A DNA stretch of 64,000 nt from Siphonodentalium dalli. Its lineage: Eukaryota > Mollusca > Scaphopoda > Gadilida > Siphonodentaliidae. Made by a program: the position numbers and the translations under genes. Location of the stretch: contig CP136066.1 in NCBI GenBank assembly GCA_032622095.1, positions 92,525,319 to 92,589,318 of the forward strand, written 5' to 3'. This document shows, piece by piece, positions 41,101 to 55,100 of the stretch (positions are counted from its first letter, which is position 1; each line of letters begins with the position of its first letter). Below the pieces are notes generated by a model, which saw nothing but the letters and a program-made list of their open reading frames with translations, was not told the origin of the DNA and ran no database searches.

Positions 41101-44100
41101 ATATACAGTTCCGCTCATATGCCAAATATAATCAGCGCGTAAATAGTATATTGTCGTCAAGACGTACGCTGGTGTACTTAAACAAGAGACTGCTCGTATT
41201 ACAGAAGCTGTGCTTCTGTTTACATAACGCAGCGCAATTCTATTGGTTAATCACACAAAAATGATATAAACGCTCTTTATTATTTCCATAACAGGAAAAC
41301 AGTAACAAATAACGCTCTTTATGTTTACCATATCCGGATCTAAACAAAAGCCAGGAAAAGTAACTTTTTTTGCTTTTGTTACATAACAAAAGGGAAAAGT
41401 TGACAATAACATACTGTTTATGCCATATTTCTGATTGACATAAGAACAAAGTCTGTCAATATCTTACTATTCCTTCTGTTTATGGCGGTTTTTGACGGAG
41501 ATGAATATTGTAACAGCATACCCACCGCCAAGGCCTGCCGTATCTTTAACCACTGACATAATATAATTATTGGATTTTTATATCACAGATTTGACATCAA
41601 AATCGGCAAAATTTAAGTTTTCAGGTTTGGACCATTTTTTCAAGTAAAGTGGAACTATATTTGGTATCAAAGGTGCTTATTATTTCACTAGGGGATTTCC
41701 CGTCTAAAATGACGGGTAAATAAATGTCCTTTGATACTTTCTGGTATTCGCGTGCATGATCAGATTCTTATTTATATTAGAAATGGAATGGCTAATATTA
41801 TTATCTTTTATTGCCTCCTATCGGGAGAGTTTATATATTTTTACCACCCCGCTTCAGCAGGTATGCATGCATGGGTGTAGCCAGTTTGCTCTAATGCGGA
41901 TTCGTCAGCTGATAGCAATGACATAATTGATGCGGTGAGCCCAGCAGATGGGCGGATATCCAATATCATGGACGCCTCACACACCAACACTTTCAGAATT
42001 CCTCATGACGAACAGTATGAATAATTAACTTTCATTTCCCTATTTAAGCTATATAATCGAACCACTGCAGGGGTAGTTCATGTGCGACATATTGATATAC
42101 TTTTCAGCTATTGTCTAAGTGGATTAATGCCAATAGTTTAGTACGAAAGGTTCTGGTCCTCTGGACGCCTACCAATTCTTCAGTTCGAGAGTATTCGGGG
42201 CACAACATTAATATTTAAAATAGCACCCAGTTCTAACGATGATTGAACGTTCGACTCTACAACCCATGCAATTCCACGACAAAATCAACGCCCTTACTTA
42301 TATTCACACTCAACATGATGACCAATTAATTTTGCGCCCTTTTCCAATGTTATGGTAGAACGCTTGGAAGTTTCATCTGTACAGTAGCAAAGCAAGTGTG
42401 GGTTTGTGTGTGACCTCATATGACGTCATTTACGTCATAAGAAATAGTGTCTACTTGAGTGCAAATACGGCGTTTGTGAACCATGTTTGATCTCGTGCAT
42501 TCGTTGACCAATCGGCGTGAAAGTTGGTGAGTCATCTTCTACGACACAATGTAGGCAGTGGTCCAAATTTGGGCTAAGTTGGACGCATGGTTGAAAAGTG
42601 ATAAACGCGCCAAAAGCGTGACCGAGTTATACACACACATTGACACACATATTCTGTCTTAAACCCATATATGCCGAACTTTTTTTTCTTATTTATTGTT
42701 ATGATATTATATAGTTTCAGGTTAGTAATGGGCAAAATCAACATTGGATGGCAATGTAAAGGGTCTTTTCCCAAATTTTAACCCAGCCAAAGAACCGTCC
42801 TTTATAAGGGATGCTAGGCATACACGTGGTCAATTTATGTTCATTTTAACTATATTAATTAGATCATGCAACATGAAATAACATTTAGTATCATCAAGAA
42901 CTGTGAATTGATACCCACCGGCAAGTGTTGTATTCCTTATTCGAAAAAAATATATTTAGGTCAAATAGAGTGTGTTCTAGGGTGGCCCCCAAGAAACTCT
43001 TTCAACACACCCCACTCACCCCACCCCGCTCAAAAATGGTCGCCGTCCAGAGTGGTTCAAATAGGGCACCATGCCATATCTCGGCCATTTGACCGATTTA
43101 GGTCAAATAAAGGGTATTGCAGAGTAGTCCCCCAAGACATTATACTTCTCCACCCTCTCATCCCACCCCCGATTTTTTCATCTTCTCCCCTCACACCCCA
43201 CCCTATCCAAAATGTCCGCCGTCCAGAGGGGATCAAATATGGCACCCATGCCATATCTCGGCTACTTGACCGCTTTAGGTCAAATAAAGGGTGTTGTACG
43301 GTGGTCCCCAGGACATTCTACATCTTCACCCACACACCCCACCCCGATTCAAAATGACCGCCGTCCAGAGGGCACCCATGCCATATCTCCGCTATTTGAC
43401 CGACTTAATTAGGTCAAATAAACGGTGTGGTAGGGTGGACCCAAGACATTCTACATCTTCACCACTCACACACCACCCCGATCCAACATGGTCGCAACCC
43501 AGAGGGGTTGAAATAGGGCACCCATGTCATATCTCCGCTATTTGACCGACTTAGGTCGAATAAATGGTGCTGTGTGGTGGCTCAAGACATTCTACATCTT
43601 CACCCCTCACACCCCACCCCGATCCGAAATGGTAGCCGCCAAGAGGGGTTGACATAGGGCACCCATGCTATATCTCGGCTACTTGACCATTTTATGTGAA
43701 ATAAAGGGTGTTGTATGGGTCCCAAGACATACTACATCTTCACCCCTCACACCCCACCCCGATCCAAAATGGCCGCCGTTCAGAGGGGTCAAATAGGGCA
43801 CCCATGCCATATCTCCGATATTTGACTGACTTAGGGGTCAAATAAAAGGTGTGGTAGGGTGGACCCAAGACATTCTACATCTTCACCCTACCCCGATCCA
43901 AAATGGTCGCCGCCCAGAGGGGTTGAAATATGGCACACATGCCATATCTCCGCTATTTGACCGACTTAAGTCAAATAAAAGGTGTGGTAGGGTGGGCCCA
44001 AGACATTCTACATATTCACCACTCACACCCCAACCCGATCCAAAATGGTCGGCACCCAGAGCAGTTCAAATAGGGCGCCCATGCCGCCTCTCGGCTATTT

Positions 44101-46111
44101 GACCGATGTAGGTCATATTTCGGCTATTTGACCGATTTAGGTAAAATAAAGGGTGTTGTAGGGTGGCCCCTAGCAAACCGGTGTGCTACGCCGCTAGTTC
44201 TTATAACCTGAAATCTCTGTTTGCATTACCGCAAAACCTACACAATAGAATTCATAACATTAACATTGTAAACATTTGACCATGCATATGCCTAGTATAC
44301 TTTATAACGGATCGAGAATCAAAATATTCGGAGCCCCAGCCATGCCTAGCGTCCTTTATAAAGTACACTAAGTCAAGGAGATATTTTCGCTAGATATATC
44401 CACAAATTGCAATAAATTTATCATATATTCATTTAAAAACAGTATTGTGATAATACTGAAATAAGTTATAGCATGGGGTTAAAAATATTTATTGTGTGAA
44501 ATTACCTCCCTTGTTGGTTTATTTTCCACGAAAAAACAGCAACAATTAAAACCCGACTTACAGGCAAAAATAATGCTAAAATTGCTGATCGAATTTAGTA
44601 TCATGCTGTACTGTCAAGGATGTTCTATATTTATACATTCACGAACGTTCAAAAGTGGAACATTCCACTACAAATCACCCATCTAAGCAGAAATTATAAG
44701 CGTCCTTTTAAAAGGACGCTAGGCATATATGTCAAACTGATGTGGTTTGTAGACAAAATAACTCAAGATGGCTTACAAAATGGAAACAAACAAAAAAAGT
44801 TGATTTTCCTCATATACCCAAACATTATTCTCTGCTCCGAAAATGTAGCAAATTGTGACACGGTTGGTTATTAACCATGTTACTTTATCAACTTACAACT
44901 AAAATTAATTATCTATTCTGGTTGTCTCATATGAGATATGAAAAATTCATTTTAAAGGATGCAGTGTGGAATTTTGCCAAAAACGTCTCGGGCCATGTTT
45001 TGAACGGAAATGCGCACAAACGGAACTGAGCGAGACCACATTATTTGGCTACTGTCGCACATTAGCATCAACATTGATATATACATGGTTTATATCGAAA
45101 TAGCAGCCAGGGACTGACTGGTGAGGTAAGATGAACTAGGTTGTACTAGGGGTGGCTATATGGTGATGGGTGGGGTCCACAGTGAGATGATAGGAATACA
45201 TGTATAAGGAGTGGTCATGTGTGAGGTGAATATGTATACATGGAGTGGCTATATGGTAATTGAAGTGTTGTATGTGTAACACAAATGTCGCTACACAGTT
45301 GTCTGTGTAGTTTATGTATATATGGAGTATGGTCATGTCTGCATGTGTACCTTGTGTGGCTGTATTGTCATGGCTGGGGTATACATATGTTGGCTGTATG
45401 ATCACGGATGGGGTGTATGGATAAATAGGGCAATGTGTATAGGTGTACATGGAATGACTGTATGGTCATGATTGTTGAAATGTATATGCATACATGTACA
45501 GCTTGTTGGTCATTGGCTGGCGTGTGAGTATATATGAAGTGACATTGTGGTCTGGATGTATATGGCATGTCTATGATATTTTCTGTTACTGACATATTGT
45601 CATTGGTGGGTGTATATGTATACAGGGAGTGGCTGAATTGTCATGGATGATGTGTATAAGCAAATCTGGAGTGTACAAATGGACATATGTTAGGGGTATT
45701 GGTATATAAATTCAATGGTAGTGTGTATATGTACACCTGGAGTGAATATATGGACAAGTGTGGGGTGTATATGTATATCGTGAGTGGCTATATGGCCATG
45801 CATGGGTGTGACAAATATGTATACAGGGAGTAACCATATCCATATGGCCAATGGTGGAGTGAATATGTATCCAAGGTGTGACTATGTGTCCACAACTGTG
45901 GTGTATGAGTATATTGTATGGCTGAATTATCATGGGTAATCTGAAAATGCAAGTATGGAGTGCATGGGTGGCCGTGTTTACAGTGTATAAGCATATATTG
46001 AAAGGCTGTATCACCACGGGTGTGGCGAATATGTAGATGTATACAGGGAGTGACCGTATGGCCAAATTGTAGAGTGAATAGGTATACACGGAGCTGTATG
46101 GCCATTGATGG

Positions 46112-46160
<49 letters not shown>

Positions 46161-49100
46161 TTGGGAGTGACTCTATGGTTATGTGTGTGGTGTATATGTA
46201 TATCTCTAATGGCTAAATGGCCATGTGTGTGGTATACTAGGTATACAGGGAATAACCTTGGGCCAATGGTGGAGTGAATATGTATACAAGGAGTGATTGC
46301 GTGGTAAATTGGTAATACATTTGGTGTATGATTGTCATGGGTGAGGTGTATATTCAAACCCGGAGTGTATGAATGCCGAGTGTGCGGGTTATTGGTATAT
46401 ACAGGACTGTATGGCCATAGGGCATGGGTTGTATATGCACACTTGGAATGAATCTATGGTTATGTGTGTGGTGTATATGTATATCTTGAGTGGCTATATG
46501 GCCATGGGTGTGGCGACTATGTATACAGGGAGTGACTGTATGGCCAATGGTGGCGTGAAAGGGTATGCAAAGAGTGACTGTATGGTCCAGTGTGGTGTAT
46601 GCTTGTCATGGGTGAGGTTCGTATTCAAGTCTGGAGTGCATCAATGGCCGAGTGTGCAGTGTAATGGAATAAACAGAAGGGTTTTGTGGCCATTGGCGAT
46701 GTGTATACTATTTACACATGGAGTGACTCTTGTCAGGAGTGGGGTGTATATGTATAGCTTGCGTGTTTATATGGGCATGGGTGTGGCCAATCTGTATACA
46801 CGCTCATTCTTTGGTCATGTCCTGACTGATCAGGCATAAATAATTCTGAGTCCGATAATCTTCATTGGAATCAGCTGAAAAAATGTAGTTTACCTGAAAT
46901 ATTTGTAAGTTTGTAAATATGACCACATATTGTCAATTGGATTATTTGAGTGGGTTGGTTGTAGTTACCTAGCAACCATTGCTAAAGAAACAATGAATAA
47001 ATGTGCGATGAAAGCCATATAACTATCGATTCCGTGGTAGTACACATAGTGTTAAGTATTTTCGCCAGGCGTTTAGTGATTTACAAAGTGTTATGACTAC
47101 TGAAGATTTATAAAAAAAATTTAGGGTGGGTCCCTAGCAGTGGATTACCAAATGCTATCCCTAATAACTTTATATCCGAAACGTCACTGAGAAGAGTAAA
47201 AAAACAATTCTTGTTCGGGAAATGTTAGTTGGGTGCTGGAACGTTGTGAGCATTAATTTTTGCAAGAACTGATAGTTGTAGGTCATATATCCATCGCAAA
47301 TTCCCCAACTCACAACTTTCTCTAATATTGTGGCCTATGTACTGTTGATTGCTCCCTGCTTGGTGTATGGCCTGCATACCGACACTGTATTCACTGGTTA
47401 TTGAATGTAACTGTTGTTCCAAATGGCTGCTCTCAATTTTCCAGCACACAGCTAACAATATGTTCAAATTGTTGAAGCAGTGTTGCTCTCTAGTAAATAG
47501 TCCTTCGAGCCTTTTACTAGTTCAGATCATGTACTGTTTATGGCAATTATTCATTTCCAATAATTTTTTATACTTGCGGAGAACCCTCCTCGAAAACTTT
47601 CCCTTCTAAAAGATGACTAAAGTCAACTTTGTGACATTTTTATTGTTATTTAATATGCTTGATGTGATCTCAGGTAGCATAGATTCTTTCAGGTGGTTTA
47701 ACAATTAACTATATGTATATATAGGTCCGTCTGGACTTTCCACTTCCTGGGATAGCTCAGGTGTGGAAACCCATTAAGTCGGGTTTGATCGTGACTTTTG
47801 TATTTGTATAAACACAAGGCTCGTCAGATTGTCAACTGTAAGCTTTTGCTTTTTCAACTGTTCCCCAAATAGTTAATGTCATTGACATAGGAACTATATT
47901 TTATCTGGATATATGACCCCTCCTCTTGGCACCCCCCTCTAAAACGTTTCCAATATAACCATGAAACAGTTAAGTGCAGTATCGTGTTTGACCTCTCACT
48001 GGGGACTCCGTCCAAAAAGTGTCCATTATAACTACGCAACACATATGTGAAGTTACATGCTTTAGTTACTAAAGTCACAAAATTGCAGTTATTTTGGACT
48101 TGATGGTAATGCATCGTGGCTTATGTACTGTCACAATTACAATAACAAGGTAGTACTCAAAATTCAGATTAAAATGTGATTAAAATGTGCCATATACCAA
48201 ATTGAACATGGTGATTGGACCCTAATTTTTTGGCATTATGATGGGGGTTGACTTCCATGGCTAATGCACTAAGGGTAGCAGAATATGAAACAACTGACAA
48301 ACAAATTGCCAAAAATATCACATTTCCCCCAATAACCTTGACCTTGGCAACTGACCTTGACCCTATATGGTATAGTGGCCCAGACCATTAATGAGCTAAC
48401 TATGAGTTAACATAATTTTTTTTTTTTTTATTCAAATATATGGTGTCGTTGTCACGGAAACCTGAATTTATAACGACATTGTACCCACCTCCACATGGGC
48501 ACGTCCTCCAAAAAGTTTTCCCTAGAACTAACCAACATATATTTGTATAAGTTCCATGCTTTAGTCAATAAATTCACAATTCAACCCTTAAAGTCCCAGA
48601 TAAGTAAATAACTCTATAATATACACAAAATCAGGATATCTTGGGAAATAAATGTTTTTGACCCATTTTGGAAAATGGCCACAAAGTTTAGAGGCCTATA
48701 TCTCAAGACTGCCTTATCGGTTGCAACAAGAACACAGTTCTCCTTGTAGCCTGTATGCTCTAGATTATTGCCGAGTAAAGATAACTGATATACAAACTCA
48801 GTGGGTAGAAAATGTATGACCCGATATGAAAAAGGCCAATATTTTGGTCAATGACCTTGACCTTTGTCTATGACCTTGACCTCTAGATGTGAAATCTTCA
48901 GTGTCAAATGAAAGCCCACCAAGATTAGCACCCCATATTAATGCCAACATAGAGTTACCGCATTAAACTTTCTTGGTATAGACCATTATAGGCATATTTG
49001 TTAAACCGGCCAAAAACACTATCCGTTGCCATGGAAACACATTTTCCACACTAAGCTACACTGCCCAGTATGCCCCAGCACTGACATAAACTTCAGATAA

Positions 49101-52100
49101 TGAGCTTTGTGAAAATCGTTGGTAGAATTTGCCCACCAAATTGGTACCATTTTTCTATTTTTGGGGAGCCTGGCTCATGGACTATGTCAAAATCTTTCAA
49201 CAAACACCTTGGAATTTCCGAACTGGCATATCACAGCCTTGATTTTAGTTTATTTGATAAATATCAGTCTTTGACTAACTACCGATGAGGAAATTCAGAC
49301 ACAGGAGGTGGTCGTATACAATTAGTAGACTCTATATAGACTTATAATATTTTCTCATAAATTAACTGGACTAACATATAATAATACATCGTCGTCTTGT
49401 CTAGCGTTATCCGACAAAGCCCGGATACATTACGCAAAACACATGACTTTCATAAAAGATAACCCAGCGTTAATCGCTACCTAGTCTGTGTGTTAATTAA
49501 TTACTGGTAACTAAATGCCGAACATAAGCTTGTGTTCGTCTTTTCTATGCCGAACACAAAACGCGTTTTACAAAACATCAAATAAAACACTTATTATTGA
49601 CCCAAACTTCGTATGGTAATAGTATGAATACATATGCCTATGAGCTTTATTTGTTATATTTCCCATTATTTGGGCTTGTGTTCGGTTATGTTCGGTTGTG
49701 TTCGGCTTTTATGACGACCGGTAAAGTTTTGTAAAGTACAGCACTAGTAAGTTTGGACTGACTTCTAGGGAGTTACTGTTTCTGAGAGGACAAGAGCCAT
49801 TCTAGCAAATAATTAGGTGATTTGGCCATACATGTATATGTAAATATTGGGTTGTGGTAATACTTGGAAATCTACTAGTAAGCAGGTATAAATATACAGA
49901 TTAACTTTAATAGACAATATCATTGTGAGTTGAACAATGCCTGGGGTCAGCCTACCCAAATTTGGCTTATGTCTGCGATTGTAAGCATTGGTATAGTATT
50001 ACAGCATTTGAGTACTGGGTTAATAGACAGGCTAGCATTTCATTCATTCACTCAAAAACAGTCGCGCAATTGATCCCACTACTGAGTAATTAAATATGCT
50101 CAATTTAAAACAAATTTCCTTTTCTTTGGATAAATTTTGCCAGGAGAACTAAATTTGTTAGAATTGTAGAGTAGCAAACATGTTACTCTAAAGTTTTGTT
50201 CATGGTTTTCAAGATGTTTAAACAAAATATTTTATATATAAAAAAAAAAAAAAAAAGAGTCAATGTCTCAGAATGGTTTGTTGTCTGTCAAAGCATTGTG
50301 TTTTTAATATTTGATTGCAGTTCTATATACAAAGGAAATTGCAAATAATGTTATCGAAATCTTGCAGTAGATATGAACAGCCATAAAAATATGTAAAAAT
50401 AAAATAAATAGACTAAAAATAATAATTCAAGCCTAACTACGGACCCATTTTTTTCTGACATGTAACTCAAACCAGATATTTATTTTTCTTTCCATGCCTA
50501 AATGGTAATGCAAATTTATGCCGAAAAAAACCTTGATGAAGGCTAAAGAAAACAATTATAGACAAAATGTAGCCATGCCCAGGATATATGTTCACTCATA
50601 ATTTCATAAGTGCTGCAGGCTTTAAGGGCCACCCTGTTATGTTTGTACACCTTTATGTTGGGTTATCTATAATCCTTGCATGCAGCATTATGGTTGTTTG
50701 CAGCCCAGATATGTTGTCTGTTTATTATATCCAGGTCTTAAAATCTATACAAATTTTTCAGAATCAAAATGTACTAGTAGCATTTCTACAGTGAATCAGC
50801 TGCTTCAACGAGAATAATGATTCTGATTCTCATCAGATTCTAAGCCCAGATATCTACCCTTTGGATCAGATTCAATGGAGAGCAAATCCTTAATGTAATG
50901 CTGAGAAGATGAGAAGAATGTTGGTAGGAAGAAAAACCTATAATTTTTAATTGGGACTTAACAATATACTCCTGATTGAGTATGATATTTAGAGCAGGAG
51001 CTATGACTCATTTGATAACCAAAATATCTTGGGTGTTGGGTATAGATGTTGTTGTTTTTGTTGTTGTATAGTCAAGGAATTCGATAGCAAGTGCTGGGCA
51101 AGGCTCACAATAGTGCTGAATTTATTAGAACAAAAGTACATTTTACAGTTGGCAACAGTTGCAATGCTTGGAAAATTCCAACCCAAGGTGCCATGGGTAG
51201 GGACAACATTTTATTTCTCTGAATTGTGGGGATCTGGGTCTGGTATGTTCTACTATTGGGAGGTGTGCAATTTCTAAGGTGGGTACCTTCTTGTCTCTGA
51301 ACTTAAGTGTATGATCCTAATATGAATGAGAGCGTAATGTATTCTTGGGAGTGCATCGTCAGGGACGAGTCTAGAGGTTTCCAATTGGGAGAAGTGATTT
51401 CTCCCTGTTTGGATGGAAGTTCAATATACACCCAACAACACCATTCTATGTTCCAGTAAGTATAAGGCTTGAGGCCATTAACTATAAAACTATTATAGTG
51501 AATAAGAACACCATTATAATCTATAAAATTATAAATATACGTTAAACATGGTGTTGGCATGATGGTATATGAGAGAGAAGTCACTTCTCTCTGTGATATG
51601 AGATAAGGAAGAAGTGGCACATTTTAGGGAGATGTCTCCCCAGTCAGCCTCTAGACTGGCCCCTGTACATAGTACTGGTACATATGCCATATTATAGCCC
51701 ATGTTCATTGTCAATTTGGGAGGGAGTGTAACCCAGATGCTATTAGGGCTGGGGTGCCACCAATTATAGCTTATGTGAATGATGAACATTGAAATTTTAG
51801 GGAATTTAATTTGAGCATTGTTACATGTATACCTAGTATTGATATTCTCAGTAAGTAAAGTTGTTGTGTCAATTTGGGGCGGGGAATCCATGATTTTGTT
51901 TGGGGGAGGCGGTTGCTCCATGTGTTCCTCCAAATGCTCTGATGTAGCCTTTAGAAGTTAAGTTTTGAGTGAAAACTTGCCAACTATTTATGAAAAATTG
52001 ACTGCAGACATTGCAGAGTATGACCACTACATTGATTAGTATGACACTGTGGCTGGGATTTGTGAATACAACGCTACGGTGCACACCCCATGCTTGTTGT

Positions 52101-55100
52101 TGGCATTCTGCCTTGGATATTATAATGGAAGAGAGATAACTCTTTATTCTGGAATATAGAAATGACGAAAATAACTCGCAGTCTGGGACTATTAGATTAC
52201 TAGTTCACCAGATCGTGAAATTTAAACTCAGAAGTCATTAGTTTTCGTTCTAAACGTATATACAATACCCGTTCTTGATATTTTTACCGTTAAATTATGA
52301 ATTTCGAGTGGTGATTATGTCCACGAAACCATTCCACCAAGAGGCGGTCGAATTGATGTCTGGTGAAGCTACCAAACTTGTTACACGAAACTGAATCAGT
52401 ATTTTTTCTTGGTAAGAGTTTATTTGACTTCAAACACTTTCTGTGCTATAATAGGGTAAATATTTGTGTACATATCGCGATCGTTAGTTACATAATTGAA
52501 AATTCAATTATCGAGATATTTGGTTCCAAAATAAATTCCGATTTTTGAAAACTCCCATAAATTCATTTCCGCTTTAATGATGGTTTAGAAAAAACGTGGA
52601 TTGCTAGCAACGAAAATGTTTTATTGTGCTAGTTTTGTTTCTATTTTGGTCTTCAAGAAGATAAATTATCGGAATATGACTGTATGGCATGTTTTAGTCT
52701 GCCTCATGACTAGAACCAACCCATACAAAAAGCAGTATGGTTGCATAGCGTCACATAACATTAATACTAGCGAATGTAGAACTAAGTTATTCACAAAATC
52801 CATTTCTGACGGGAACCAACCCATAAAAAAAACACTATGGTTGTATAGCGCAAAGTTTTTAAGTAACTGACGCCTCGAAAAAAATGTATATTGACTAAAT
52901 AACTAAGGTATTCAGAATGAAAATATAATACAAACATTTAAATAACGTTTTTTCTAGAAGAAGTGCTTTACTACAGTATGTTCTAATTTACATCGGTTTT
53001 ACCCATATTTTTCTGTTTCACCAGCATTTTACTTGCATGGGATTTACAAGGGTGTGTCTTTTTACATGGGTGTAGATGACTTTTGACAGAGCTTATTATT
53101 GTTAACCTGACTTTGTCATGATTTACTTGGAGCTGACACAGGTATGTCATTTTTACATGACTTTTGCCAGAGTATATCATTGTTAACCTGACTGTACCAT
53201 GATTTACTTGGAATTTACAAGGGTATGTCCATTTTATATGGCTTTTACGAGAATACATCAATGTAAGCCTGACTACCACACCCTTAATGACAATTAACCA
53301 GGGTATGTCATTTTAAGTGGATTTTACATGGCTTTTTCCAGAGTATGTCATTGTAAACCTCACTTTACCCGCTAGCAATCCACGTTTTTCTAAACCATCA
53401 TTAAAGCGGAAATGAATTTAGGGGAGTTTTCAAAAATCGGAATTTATTTTGGAACCAATTACATGGTTTACGGGATTTAACCAGAGTGTTTTATTGTAAA
53501 CCTGACTTTTGCACATTTTGCCAGATTAGAGCCAGGTAATTCATGATTAACCGGGAATATACCAGAGTGCTTGTAAGCGGTGTCCACCTGCAAATGCAAA
53601 TTTAAGTTTTCGCGGTGGCGAAGAGCCAACGACTGCCAGAGCGTAAAACCACACAACGTAATAGAACAGATTTCACAGACCATGATTCAAAGGACGCATC
53701 AATCGGGGCGAAATTAAAGCGATAGTGCGACACCGTATTACATAGTGTAAGCTGACCGATATACAATGAACATACCAAACAAGTATGCAAAATACAGAGT
53801 ATGTTTTTTAGACGCGGCCAAATATGCTTGTCAGTATGCACCATAAGAGGTGTAATAATGTCAGTATCACAGGAGTAGTTACTGAGCATAATACCATGCA
53901 GTGTATACTATCTACAGTTTAGAATGTTTGTGACAATCTGCTAAAGAAATTTAAGAGGTGGCAATCTAGAGGTCACGTTTTCTTACCGATATCCACCAAC
54001 TGATATACATATCCGTGTCACGATGAATCAAATCGTGTGATTTAAATTATGAAAACAAGTGATGGTCGTCGCAGTCAGCGATGGGTGTCGTACAGGGGCC
54101 ACTGAATTTATGAAATTGTTATGGCCTATTTCCACAAAACATATATATACTCCATGAATCCAGTGGTTCGACAATATAAATAAGATATAGTCTAGTTTAA
54201 CTATTCGGAATTAGCGACCTTTCAGTCCGGGATCGGATTCTGAGCACTAAAGAAGCCAATGAGACGGTTTTGTATTGACATTAGTAAAGGACTGCAGAAC
54301 TACATAACCAACTGTGTCTATTGTTAACACTAGAACACATCGCGTACGTTGGGTTAATTACCAACCCTGGAAAAGCCGCACAACCCTGTAATTCTCTTTG
54401 ATGCGAACGCTATCGAATCCGCCCCACATAAATACATGTTCAACCAGTCTTTTGATTATTCACATGCCATGTTATGTGCAGGTCAGTTTAATAAGAGACG
54501 CCTGTTTGTTATCACCCACCAGACGTCGCTATGACTATTGGGGTCCAACTAGAGTAGATATATAACTACTGTACATGCTGCTTATTGTTGGTAGTTATTG
54601 GCAATTCATATGTATGGGCACATACTCCCCTCCGAGGCATGGTATTTGTGCGGCCATTATATTCACGTGATGTCTCATTGACTTATTATTTTAAATAAAG
54701 ACAGTTTACCACCCGTTATGTTAATTGGTTGGACTAACGCCAGTATGTCGTATACATACAGGCAATTGCTCACTTTTCCTAATGTCGCGTAAATCGGCTT
54801 ATTCTAACAGTGCCGTCAGGTTTTTTCACGGTCATTTACTGCGCCTTCAGTCAATATGGTTCTGTGATGTCAGATTGTAAGTGTGATTTTACAACATAAA
54901 GCTATCCCCGATAATAGCAACCATCAAGGGTGCTTATACCTTAGACAGGTGAATGACGTCATATATATTATATCCATCAGTGATTTTTTAGATCGCTGGT
55001 ATGGATTTTTGAGAAATGATCACGTGACTTCAGGTTAGTAAAAGTGAGGAGATTACAAAAAAACGCGGATTTGGGAATGAAGCATCGCGATGAAAATGAA

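Noticed and set aside
42866-44102. Proline/histidine-rich open frames up to 163 codons
   Set aside because: They follow the 138-bp minisatellite exactly and shift frame from unit to unit.
45136-46839. Frames of 104-189 codons with Tyr/Ile/His runs
   Set aside because: These are by-products of the GT-rich minisatellite and the TA tract; no domain is present.
51303-52084. Overlapping minus-strand frames up to 134 codons
   Set aside because: No recognisable motif, frequent frame changes and no splice-site support.
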